A DNA stretch of 45,379 bases, from positions 1-45,379 of the IMG/VR virus record IMGVR_UViG_3300006736_000013; one strand, given 5' to 3'. Of this stretch, positions 39,200 to 45,344 are shown one piece after another. This DNA is from a virus. The notes beneath the pieces are model-generated. The model was not told where the DNA came from. It saw nothing but the letters and a program-made list of their open reading frames with translations, and searched no databases. A program made the position numbers and the translations under genes. How positions within the stretch are numbered: the first letter of the stretch is position 1; each line of letters begins with the position of its first letter.

Positions 39200-39532
39200 A
39201 TGGCGACTTTGCCTAAATCATTATTCAATACAAAGGAGTTTAAGACACTTAAGAAAGCGTGTGGGCGTCTTGAAGAAAAGAATACACTAAAGAACATTAC
39301 TATATTTGAGATATTCAGGCAGAAGACTATTTTGCTGGCGATGGATCATTACAATGATGTTGGCTACAACAAAAAAACAGGGAACTATCTATGGATAGAG
39401 AAGATGATGAGCACAAGGCGGGCCAGGCCAGAATGGACGCAAACTAAGTTTTCGGACCTATGGCGTAAGCATTGGCCTGTTGGCGGCACACTGGATATGA
39501 CGGCATTACTGCAGGCGACACAGGAGCTATAG
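39200..39532 (+). CDS. Hypothetical basic protein
   Basis: 110 residues. The start at ATG 39200 is chosen because AAGGAG lies about 9 bases upstream; an upstream in-frame ATG would overlap the previous gene. The sequence is helical and basic (SLFNTKEFKTLKKACGRLEE, then MSTRRARPEWTQTKFSDLWR). It could bind nucleic acid. No family recognised. Confidence 0.5.
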   Translation: MATLPKSLFNTKEFKTLKKACGRLEEKNTLKNITIFEIFRQKTILLAMDHYNDVGYNKKTGNYLWIEKMMSTRRARPEWTQTKFSDLWRKHWPVGGTLDMTALLQATQEL

Positions 39533-39537
39533 GGCCC

Positions 39538-39708
39538 ATGGAAGAAGTTTCCCCACTTATATTAACGTTTGATCAGCTCAAGGCTATCAAAAAGGCGATT
39601 CAGCTAATCAGTCAGAATAACATGAATGGCCGGTTCAAGCCTGTATTTGCCATTAAGCACCTAAGGGCCATTTTAGCTTCATATCAGGAGGACGATGAGT
39701 GGCTTTAA
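39538..39708 (+). CDS. Small helical protein
   Basis: 56 residues (MEEVSPLILTFDQLKAIKKA ... LRAILASYQEDDEWL). The ATG at 39538 has CAGGAG 11 bases upstream, inside the end of the previous gene. It overlaps the next gene by 10 bases. Function unknown. Confidence 0.5.
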   Translation: MEEVSPLILTFDQLKAIKKAIQLISQNNMNGRFKPVFAIKHLRAILASYQEDDEWL

Positions 39709-39905
39709 TATCCTGCGTGAAATGTGGAAAAGAAATTGAGATGATGAGCACGCCCGCTTGCAATCGGATTGCTTGCAAAGATTGCTGCTCTCATTTCGAG
39801 TACCCGAAACGGGAAAGTGAGGACTTTGATTGTCGCCCACACCCAATTTCATTTAAATGTTATTGGTTTGAATTAGTTGAGCAAAATGATGGGAGAGACT
39901 TATGA
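39699..39905 (+). CDS. Cys-rich zinc-finger-like protein
   Basis: 68 residues from GTG 39699 with AGGAGG upstream. Seven Cys and two His (CVKCG, CNRIACKDCCSH, CRPHP, FKC) could bind one or two zinc ions. It overlaps both neighbours, so translation is coupled through this small-gene string. Possible adaptor or DNA-binding role; not recognised. Confidence 0.5.
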   Translation: MALISCVKCGKEIEMMSTPACNRIACKDCCSHFEYPKRESEDFDCRPHPISFKCYWFELVEQNDGRDL

Positions 39906-40366
39906 AAAATATAGCAGGTATAGACCCAGGCGCTAATGGAGGTGTTGCAATTCTCGGGACATATATAATCCCCAGTACTTTTTCATTTAAATGCAATACT
40001 GACTTCGACGTAGTTGAGTTTATTGATAGAGGTGAGGTTTCCTGTTGTTACCTTGAAAATATTGGTGGTAATGCTGGCGGATGCAAATTTCCCTCACAGT
40101 CCATGGTGCTTGGCAGGTCATGGGGTAAAGCTGAGGGCTGGCTACAGGCAATGGGGATAAGGTACGAGCTGGTCGCACCACAGAAATGGCAGAAGGCGCT
40201 TGGGATACGATATCCAAAAGGGGTATCAAATACCCAGAAAAAAAATATCACAAAAGCAAAAGCGCAACAGTTATTCCCTGGGATCAAAGTGACCCATTGG
40301 AACTCTGATGCATTACTTATTGCAGAATACGGAAGACGAAAGGAAGTAGAAAATGGAAATATTTAG
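39902..40366 (+). CDS. RuvC-like Holliday junction endonuclease
   Basis: 154 residues with the RNase H-like RuvC pattern: Asp8 (AGIDPGANGG), Glu52 (CYLENIGG) and a late Asp in THWNSDALLIAEYG. The middle GWLQAMGIRYELVAPQKWQ followed by KKNITKAKAQQLFP matches phage RuvC-type resolvases and crossover-junction endonucleases. It should cut branched replication or recombination intermediates before packaging. The ATGA overlap with the preceding gene indicates coupling. Confidence 0.8.
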   Translation: MKNIAGIDPGANGGVAILGTYIIPSTFSFKCNTDFDVVEFIDRGEVSCCYLENIGGNAGGCKFPSQSMVLGRSWGKAEGWLQAMGIRYELVAPQKWQKALGIRYPKGVSNTQKKNITKAKAQQLFPGIKVTHWNSDALLIAEYGRRKEVENGNI

Positions 40367-40919
40367 AAATTGGAGAGTATATCTATTGGGGCGAAAGGCA
40401 ATGCGTAGCGAGCTGGACCGATTAAAAAAGGAGCTAGCCTGGACAAAGGAGAATGTCGAATATTTTAGGGAGCGTGCACAGAACTTACGCACAACTAAGA
40501 TGGATCTTAAAAACAAGAATATAGAGTTGATTGAGAGTAAAACGCGATGTAAAATTGCTATAGATCAGTTAGTTGAGTCTGAGTCCTGCTTGACGGAGGC
40601 AACAAACGAGCTCCTTAAGTGCAAAAAAAGCGATGAAATTGCGATCATCCTCAAAATGTGGAACCTCTTATTAGAGGAGGATAATGTAGCGGTTCTTAGC
40701 TTAGCGCAGCAAGCCGAGCACTCAAAAGAAGATAGGAAAAGCATCTACTCGCGACACCAAGAGAACCAAGAGAATGTTGGTATGGCAACCGGGATGTCAG
40801 CACAGTATAGTGATATGGATTTTTCAGTAGATGAATGTAATTTTTGGTCTGATAGCCACACCTACATAAACCGATTCAGGAGGAAAAATAATGAGCTCTA
40901 TATCAATAGAAAATCCTGA
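40353..40919 (+). CDS. Coiled-coil protein
   Basis: 188 residues: a basic amphipathic start (MEIFRNWRVYLLGRKAMRSE), then a long coiled coil (about 20-90) and a less ordered, Ser/Glu-rich C-terminus. It overlaps the resolvase end by 14 bases and the next gene by 29. No enzymatic motif. It may be a structural or regulatory partner in the replication block. Confidence 0.5.
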   Translation: MEIFRNWRVYLLGRKAMRSELDRLKKELAWTKENVEYFRERAQNLRTTKMDLKNKNIELIESKTRCKIAIDQLVESESCLTEATNELLKCKKSDEIAIILKMWNLLLEEDNVAVLSLAQQAEHSKEDRKSIYSRHQENQENVGMATGMSAQYSDMDFSVDECNFWSDSHTYINRFRRKNNELYINRKS

Positions 40920-41181
40920 ACGACCAACGATACTAGATGAAGCAAAGGAAATTGTCCGTGGTCGTGGCAAGCAAGAGTATGGCGACCCTGAAGCGCATTT
41001 TGAATTAGTCTCTGAGCTTTGGAGCTCCTATATAGGGGCGCCTGTAACCTCAAAGGATGTGACCATGCTAATGATCCTATATAAGACAGCAAGAGAGAAA
41101 AATCAGCATAAAAGAGACAATCTAGTCGATATCGCAGGCTTTTCTTTTTGTGGTGCTAAGGTGACTGGGGACGATCGGTAG
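40891..41181 (+). CDS. DUF6378-like phage protein
   Basis: 96 residues with AKEIVRGRGKQEYGDPEAHF, then LWSSYIGAPVTSKDVTMLMI, LYKTAREKNQHKRDNLVDIAGF. The RxxxYGxPxxxF, LWxxYxG and KxxR ... DNxxDIAG blocks match DUF6378, an all-alpha family in phages with a MazG-like look. A nucleotide-related role is possible but unproven. GGAGG precedes the ATG. Confidence 0.65.
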   Translation: MSSISIENPERPTILDEAKEIVRGRGKQEYGDPEAHFELVSELWSSYIGAPVTSKDVTMLMILYKTAREKNQHKRDNLVDIAGFSFCGAKVTGDDR

Positions 41182-41183
41182 CA

Positions 41184-41279
41184 ATGATGGGTTTGCCGCA
41201 CGATTATGATGTGTGGCGGGTCGAACCGCCAGAGGAAATTGATGAAGGAGAATGGGAAGAAGGTGGAGAATATGATTAA
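41184..41279 (+). CDS. 31-residue acidic protein coupled to the next gene
   Basis: ATG 41184 encodes MMGLPHDYDVWRVEPPEEID then EGEWEEGGEYD. Its stop overlaps the next start as ATGATTAA. Very acidic. It begins 2 bases after the previous stop. Small acidic ORFs of this kind are common in phage early regions; function unknown. Confidence 0.45.
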   Translation: MMGLPHDYDVWRVEPPEEIDEGEWEEGGEYD

Positions 41280-41532
41280 TAAGAAAGAGATAACGCTTGA
41301 TAAATTACCTGAGGTTCTGTCAGATATAATGGCTGAGATTGAACTGCTTAAGATGTCCAGAGAGCCAAATAGGCTAATGAACATTAATGATGCCGCTAAT
41401 TATATCGGCGCTAGCCGTGGCGAGTTTGTGAAGTACCGGAAGGTCAAGGCAATCATGCCCGCCAAGGTCCCCGGCAGCCCTAGGTTCTTGAAATCCGAAT
41501 TAGATCGGTTTATGGTAGAATGTCAGGGGTAG
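41272..41532 (+). CDS. Small HTH DNA-binding protein (excisionase-like)
   Basis: 86 residues from ATG 41272, preceded by AAGGTGGAG. After a helical N-terminus (EITLDKLPEVLSDIMAEIEL) comes a winged-HTH of the excisionase/MerR type: LMNINDAANYIGASRGEFVK, then IMPAKVPGSPRFLKSELDRF. It may be the excisionase missing beside the integrase, or a regulator of this arm. Last gene of the rightward block. Confidence 0.6.
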   Translation: MINKKEITLDKLPEVLSDIMAEIELLKMSREPNRLMNINDAANYIGASRGEFVKYRKVKAIMPAKVPGSPRFLKSELDRFMVECQG

Positions 41533-41632
41533 GGATTTGCCTAGTCGTCTCGATAAAATATCGATCCTTATGGATTATGAACTATGTGTACCCAAGGGGC
41601 ACCACCCTACGTCTGATTCGAACAGATTAAAC

Positions 41633-42268
41633 TCAGCCGGGGTGGGGACCCCCCTGTATAGCTCCTTCAATGATAGAGCTAGCGTACTTTATGATCTTGC
41701 CTTGCATCTCTTTTTTATCCTCAGCAGCAGCACTAGAATCGAAAATAGCAGAAGCAGCCCTAGCAGAAGCCCAAGAAGAAGAAGAAGCAGACCTAGCAGC
41801 AGCCCAAGAAGCAGCAGCCCTAGCAGCAGCAGCCGCCCAAGCAGCCCAAGCAGCCCAAGCAGCAGCAGCAGAAGCAGCCCAAGAAGCCTCATCAGAAGCC
41901 GCCCAAGAAGCCTCATCAGCAGAAGAAGCAGCAGCAGCAGCAGCAGAAGAAGCAGAAGCCAATTCCACTTTAGAAATCGTACCCTGTTGAAAGTCCTTCG
42001 CGGCTTGAATAGCCTTCCGTGGCCGATCATCCTCGGGGTACTCTTTCTCGAAGATGGGCAGCACTTGTTCAGCACAGTAGATAGCAAGCTTTACGTTATC
42101 CTCTGTCTCTACTACCCGTGTGAACAGCCAGATAGCCGAATCAAAATGCTCATACTCATTTGCTTTCGCCATAAACGTCGCCAAGTCAGGTTCGTTCATC
42201 TCTGACCAGTACTTATAGAGTTCGTCACTTGCGCCTATCTCTCTTAGCTTTTCTTTTGTTACTTTCAT
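41633..42268 (-). CDS. Ala/Ser/Trp-repeat protein, Imm5-like N-terminus (paralogue 1)
   Basis: 211 residues. The N-terminal 100 (MKVTKEKLREIGASDELYKY ... DDRPRKAIQAAKDFQQG, with DDRPRKAI at 80-87) carries the DDRPRKAI-type helix of proteins annotated as Imm5-like putative immunity proteins, which also have Ala-rich helical tails. Residues 103-185 are almost only Ala, Ser and Trp (DEASWAASDEASWAAS, AAWAAWAAWAAAA). A short conserved tail (EDKKEMQGKIIKYASSIIE) follows, then a divergent end. It follows the paralogue at 42273 in one leftward operon. AAGGAAA is the ribosome binding site. Target and role unknown. Confidence 0.6.
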   Translation of the reverse strand: MKVTKEKLREIGASDELYKYWSEMNEPDLATFMAKANEYEHFDSAIWLFTRVVETEDNVKLAIYCAEQVLPIFEKEYPEDDRPRKAIQAAKDFQQGTISKVELASASSAAAAAASSADEASWAASDEASWAASAAAAWAAWAAWAAAAARAAASWAAARSASSSSWASARAASAIFDSSAAAEDKKEMQGKIIKYASSIIEGAIQGGPHPG

Positions 42269-42272
42269 AGTC

Positions 42273-43067
42273 TTATTTCCTTATGTCACTTTCAATGATA
42301 GAGCTAGCGTACTTTATGATCTTGCCTTGCATCTCTTTTTTATCCTCAGCAGCAGCCCAAGAAGAAGAAGAAGCAGCCCAAGCAGCATCAGAAGAAGCAG
42401 AAGAAGAAGCAGCAGCCCAAGCAGCATCAGAAGAAGCAGAAATAGCAGAAGCAGCCCTAGCAGCCCTAGCAGCATCAGAAGAAGAAGCAGAAGCAGCCCA
42501 AGCAGCCCAAGCAGCCCAAGCACCCCTAGAAGCGAAAATAGCAGTAGCCCTAGCAGCAGCCCAAGAAGAAGAAGAAGCAGCCCTAGCAGCAGCAGCAGCA
42601 GCCCAAGCAGCCCAAGCAGCATCAGAAGAAGCAGAAGAAGAAGCAGCAGCCCAAGCAGCATCAGAAGAAGCAGAAGAAGAAGCAGCAGCCCAAGCAGCAT
42701 CAGAAGAAGCAGAAGAAGAAGCAGCAGAAGCAGAAGAAGTAGCCCTAGCAGCCGACTCCAATTCCTCTTTAGAAATCGTACCCTGTTGAAAGTCCTTCGC
42801 GGCTTGAATAGCCTTCCGTGGCCGATCATCCTCGGGGTACTCTTTCTCAAAGATGGGCAGCACTTGTTCAGCACAGTAGATAGCGAACGTTGCGGCATCC
42901 TCTGTCTCTACTACCCGTGTGAACAGCCAGATAGCCGAATCAAAATGCTCATCCTCATTCGCTTTCGCCATAAACGTCGCCAAGTCAGGTTCGTTCATCT
43001 CTGACCAGTACTTGTAGAGTTCGTCACTTGCGCCTATCTCTCTTATCTTTTTTTTTGTTACTTTCAT
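42273..43067 (-). CDS. Ala/Ser/Trp-repeat protein, Imm5-like N-terminus (paralogue 2)
   Basis: 264 residues. The N-terminal 100 differs from paralogue 1 at only about ten positions. The central part (about 105-243) holds a 13-residue repeat, ASSSASSDAAWAA, three times in tandem and twice more near the C-terminal side, with linker runs such as GAWAAWAAWAASASSSD. The tail EDKKEMQGKIIKYASSIIE is shared with paralogue 1. Helical period and Ala content point to an extended helical rod or solenoid. Its TAA lies within the ribosome binding site of paralogue 1, so both are co-translated. Confidence 0.6.
   Translation of the reverse strand: MKVTKKKIREIGASDELYKYWSEMNEPDLATFMAKANEDEHFDSAIWLFTRVVETEDAATFAIYCAEQVLPIFEKEYPEDDRPRKAIQAAKDFQQGTISKEELESAARATSSASAASSSASSDAAWAAASSSASSDAAWAAASSSASSDAAWAAWAAAAAARAASSSSWAAARATAIFASRGAWAAWAAWAASASSSDAARAARAASAISASSDAAWAAASSSASSDAAWAASSSSWAAAEDKKEMQGKIIKYASSIIESDIRK
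42384..42735. repeat. 39-bp coding repeats (GCA/GAA/GCC-rich)
   Basis: A 39-base unit beginning GCATCAGAAGAAGCAGAAGA occurs at 42619, 42658 and 42697 in near-perfect tandem, with two further copies near 42384 and 42423. It encodes the 13-residue ASSSASSDAAWAA block on the leftward strand. The simple trinucleotide composition leaves several other frames open on both strands; these are shadows. Copy number is likely to vary by slippage or unequal crossing over. Confidence 0.8.
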
Positions 43068-43172
43068 TAGTTATTTTCCTTTATCTTGTTCCGTTAAATT
43101 ATTTATCCGAATGTTGACGACAGGCTCATTTTTCCCAACGTTTTGGTTTACAGAATGTGTATTATACGACAT

Positions 43173-43445
43173 TCATGTTGCTTTCTTAATATCCCTATAA
43201 TTCTTTGCTATCTCTTTTGCAGATTGAATCAAGCACTCCACTAGACCATCAATTTTCTTTTCGTCTCCATCTTCAATTAGTATTCCAATAGGGCTTGCAA
43301 TTAGGTTCGCTGCGACAAACATGGTCTGCATTTGAAATAATAACCAGTCAGACTCATTTGATGCATCTACGTCTTGAGCATACATATGTATAACATGCGT
43401 TACATCGTCATGCATTCTCATACCTCTTTTAATATTTTCACTCAT
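43173..43445 (-). CDS. Small acidic helical protein
   Basis: 90 residues, with MSENIKRGMRMHDDVTHVIH, a hydrophobic helix (LFQMQTMFVAANLIASPIGI) and a charged C-terminal helix. AAAGGAG precedes the ATG. Leftward, upstream of the repeat-protein operon. A palindromic TTTTCC array lies in its upstream gap. No family recognised. Confidence 0.5.
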   Translation of the reverse strand: MSENIKRGMRMHDDVTHVIHMYAQDVDASNESDWLLFQMQTMFVAANLIASPIGILIEDGDEKKIDGLVECLIQSAKEIAKNYRDIKKAT

Positions 43446-43530
43446 CCTCGTCTCCTTTACTAATTTAATTCTTTTATCCCAGGGTCCAGATATATATAGC
43501 TGGCCCTAGCTTGTTGTTAGTCATTAGTTC

Positions 43531-43617
43531 TTTTCCACTCTAAAAGAGTGGAAAAAAATCGTCTTTTCCAACTTTTCCCATATTTTAGCTGAATGGGAAA
43601 AGTTGGAAAAGACGATT
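43531..43617. repeat. Palindromic TTTTCC array: 11-bp hairpin plus 25-bp inverted repeat
   Basis: TTTTCCACTCT (43531-43541) and AGAGTGGAAAA (43545-43555) form a tight palindrome. Next, 43557-43581 and 43593-43617 are a perfect 25-bp inverted repeat with an 11-base loop. Each arm holds two TTTTCC words 9 bp apart (43564-43569, 43573-43578). The geometry repeats that of the GTCACCC array at 543-631. Likely a protein-binding array upstream of the leftward 90-residue gene; a hairpin RNA is the alternative. Confidence 0.75.
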
Positions 43618-43700
43618 ATAAATTTATAATAGTTATCCATCTCTACCCTTTCACCCCTTTTTTAATTAAGGGCAATTGTAAGGGGAAAATGTCGTATAAG

Positions 43701-44015
43701 TCAAGCAGCGGCCACGGCGTCATTGGCCCTATAACCCTCGGATATGTAGTTGATTACCTCACGTTTCTTTAATTCGTTATGTCCCATCATTGTTGTTTCG
43801 ACGAATACGAGTGATGCACGGGCATTACCAAGCCCCTTGCTTTTTCGTAGGCTATTGATATCTGATGAGGCAAGCTGGAACTGCTCTAGGGCGCGGCTCA
43901 TCTCCTCCTCGGGGAACTGGGTTGTCATTATATCACCCCCACCAAAGTAACGTCGTACCTCATACATTTTTGTCGTTGTCTCTTTCCATGTGAATTCTTT
44001 TTTCATGTTATCCAT
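43701..44015 (-). CDS. Hypothetical regulatory-arm protein
   Basis: 104 residues: FTWKETTTKMYEVRRYFGGG, DIMTTQFPEEEMSRALEQFQ, then a helix with SLRKSKGLGNARASLVFVET and MMGHNELKKREVINYISEGY. Charged, mixed alpha/beta, possibly nucleic-acid binding. The ATG at 44015 follows AAAGGG; ATG 44006 is an alternative. Unrecognised. Confidence 0.5.
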   Translation of the reverse strand: MDNMKKEFTWKETTTKMYEVRRYFGGGDIMTTQFPEEEMSRALEQFQLASSDINSLRKSKGLGNARASLVFVETTMMGHNELKKREVINYISEGYRANDAVAAA

Positions 44016-44081
44016 AATAGAGCCCTTTCTCTTTATATTGTTGCACAGTGTTGCACAGTAAAAAATATAGCCGTATACTTA

Positions 44082-44144
44082 AGGTTATGCGCTTATTATG
44101 TTATATCCCTTTCACCATGTGAATAACAGATAAGCGCATAACCT
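44082..44144. repeat. 15-bp inverted repeat upstream of leftward gene
   Basis: AGGTTATGCGCTTAT (44082-44096) and its exact reverse complement (44130-44144) are separated by 33 bases. A GTATAC word (44072-44077) and a tandem TTGCACAGTG repeat (about 44040-44059) lie next to it. It is in the gap between the leftward 104-residue gene and the rightward RHH gene, so a regulatory site for divergent transcription is likely. Confidence 0.65.
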
Positions 44145-44209
44145 CTGTTTTTTATTTGTATTTTCCCCTTTCACCATTATTTATATATTCCCACTTTAAT
44201 AATATTATA

Positions 44210-44253
44210 AACATCTAATTATAATATTAACAACATCTAATTATAATATTAAC
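44210..44253. repeat. 22-bp tandem direct repeat before the RHH gene
   Basis: Two adjacent copies of a 22-base AT-rich unit (AACATCTAATTATAATATTA, then AC) at 44210-44231 and 44232-44253. The period of two helical turns and the location 28 bases before the ribbon-helix-helix gene fit an autoregulatory operator, since RHH repressors bind such tandem boxes. Confidence 0.6.
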
Positions 44254-44281
44254 TTTATATCCTTTTACTTTGTGCGGGAGA

Positions 44282-44512
44282 ATGGATATAATTACCCACA
44301 TGAAGAAAGATAACCTAGGCCGCTTATTCGCTCTCGAAGATTTAGCTGCGTCAATGCGTCGCACACTAACACGATTCACTATTGAGTTAGATGAGGAGAC
44401 AAATGAGGCGCTTAAGGCAGTGGCTAAGAAAGAGGGCCGTGTCAAGAAGCTCCAGGCGGAGCTAATGATTAAGGATGCGATTGCACAGTTTAATGACGTG
44501 AGCGATACGTGA
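44282..44512 (+). CDS. Ribbon-helix-helix (Arc/CopG-like) regulator
   Basis: 76 residues from ATG 44282 (ATG 44300 also possible). The C-terminal TRFTIELDEETNEALKAVAK, then EGRVKKLQAELMIKDAIAQF, has the beta-strand plus two-helix layout of RHH repressors. It is the only rightward gene in an otherwise leftward arm. A tandem 22-bp repeat sits directly upstream. It overlaps the opposing HTH gene by 23 bases. Probably a dimeric repressor; target inferred to be its own promoter. Confidence 0.6.
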   Translation: MDIITHMKKDNLGRLFALEDLAASMRRTLTRFTIELDEETNEALKAVAKKEGRVKKLQAELMIKDAIAQFNDVSDT

Positions 44513-44669
44513 CCTTGACGGTCTTTATGTAATTCCTACTTATCCATTGTTGCGTGCTATCTTCGGGCCAGTCATACTTGCGTGCTATCGCCCGTATAGA
44601 TAGCCCCTCCTCGTTTTGAAGGGCTTCTATCTTTTTTATATCATAGTCGTACTTTGGTTTACTTGGCAT
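44490..44669 (-). CDS. Small HTH protein, convergent with the RHH gene
   Basis: 59 residues: MPSKPKYDYDIKKIEALQNE, EGLSIRAIARKYDWPEDSTQ, QWISRNYIKTVKVTYRSRH. The middle is a good helix-turn-helix (LSIRAIARKYDWPEDSTQQWI) of the homeodomain-like kind, resembling the HTH of the small terminase. The C-terminus is basic. Its 3' end runs 23 bases into the end of the opposing RHH gene, so antisense effects are possible. No clear ribosome binding site, which lowers confidence. Confidence 0.5.
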   Translation of the reverse strand: MPSKPKYDYDIKKIEALQNEEGLSIRAIARKYDWPEDSTQQWISRNYIKTVKVTYRSRH

Positions 44670-44735
44670 TATATGAGTAGGACAGCGGGCTCTTCATTAG
44701 CGGTAGAGCTTGGAAAGCGTATCCCAAATATGTCT

Positions 44736-45215
44736 TTAACCATTTTGTGGTGTCCAACGCGCAATACTACCGTTAAAGCCATTTGATAGATCGAGGCTAT
44801 ATAGAACCCTATGAAGTAGAGTGTAAACATTCATTCCTAGTAAAGGAAGGTATGAATCAAGCGTTGCATGTTTATCTATTGAATTGATTTTGCCTTTCGC
44901 AAAACAGAGGGCCTCTTGGTAAATGTCTTCTGAGACGTCCCTTCCCACTGAAACCCACTTCGCTTGTGGGATATCTTCTCTAGAGTTTGTATTCTCGTAA
45001 ATATCTTCCATCCCGTTAAATGATCCGTACTGGTATTTATTTACAATATCCTCAACTGCGCCTCTCTTTGGCCCGTTTTGGTAACTTATTGATACTGAAT
45101 TCCCCATGGAAAAGTTTTCGCTTTTTACGCTGAATTTAATAGCTGGAAAAACCTGTTTCAATTCTTTCTTAATTGCCTTTGCCGCTTTTGCTGACTCTGT
45201 TAATTCTCTTTTCAT
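44736..45215 (-). CDS. LPD29-domain-like protein
   Basis: 159 residues. KAIKKELKQVFPAIKFSVKS, then FSMGNSVSISYQNGPKRGAV, EDIVNKYQYGSFNGMEDIYE and AKWVSVGRDVSED match the pattern of LPD29, a domain of large polyvalent phage and plasmid proteins that also occurs alone. Its biochemical role is not known; LPD proteins are thought to enter the host with DNA or act in defence and counter-defence. AAAGGGAGC precedes the ATG. An ATAGCA/TGCTAT palindrome lies upstream. Confidence 0.65.
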   Translation of the reverse strand: MKRELTESAKAAKAIKKELKQVFPAIKFSVKSENFSMGNSVSISYQNGPKRGAVEDIVNKYQYGSFNGMEDIYENTNSREDIPQAKWVSVGRDVSEDIYQEALCFAKGKINSIDKHATLDSYLPLLGMNVYTLLHRVLYSLDLSNGFNGSIARWTPQNG

Positions 45216-45254
45216 TTTACTTGCTCCCTTTTTCTTTAATAAGATGACACCATA

Positions 45255-45344
45255 ATAGCAATGCTATCAAAGCATGTCATATTGAAATGCTGTGTTATAT
45301 GATATCAATGCTATTATATAAGGGTAAGATTAGGCCATAGCAAT
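45255..45344. promoter_or_regulatory. ATAGCAATGCTAT palindrome with two further half-sites
   Basis: 45255-45267 is a perfect 13-bp palindrome (ATAGCAATGCTAT). CAATGCTAT recurs at 45306-45314 and ATAGCAAT at 45337-45344. They lie in the 164 bases upstream of the leftward LPD29 gene, where an operator would be expected. No gene is seen in 45216-45379 apart from the possible continuation of the left-edge gene if the contig is circular. Confidence 0.45.

Noticed and set aside
41560-41650. T-arm-like hairpin (TCTG-TTCGAAT-CAGA on the minus strand) as a tRNA or second att site
   Set aside because: The T-loop looks right, but the base of the stem mismatches and no acceptor, anticodon or D-arm can be matched around it. 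It is probably a chance hairpin between convergent genes.
41537-42205. Long open frames rich in Arg/Ser, Leu or Ala/Glu on both strands across 41537-43004
   Set aside because: They are shadows of the two Ala/Ser/Trp-repeat genes. The triplet-like DNA (GCA, AGC, GAA, GCC) lacks stops in several frames. Only the leftward frames have ribosome binding sites, conserved ends and a recognisable N-terminal domain.
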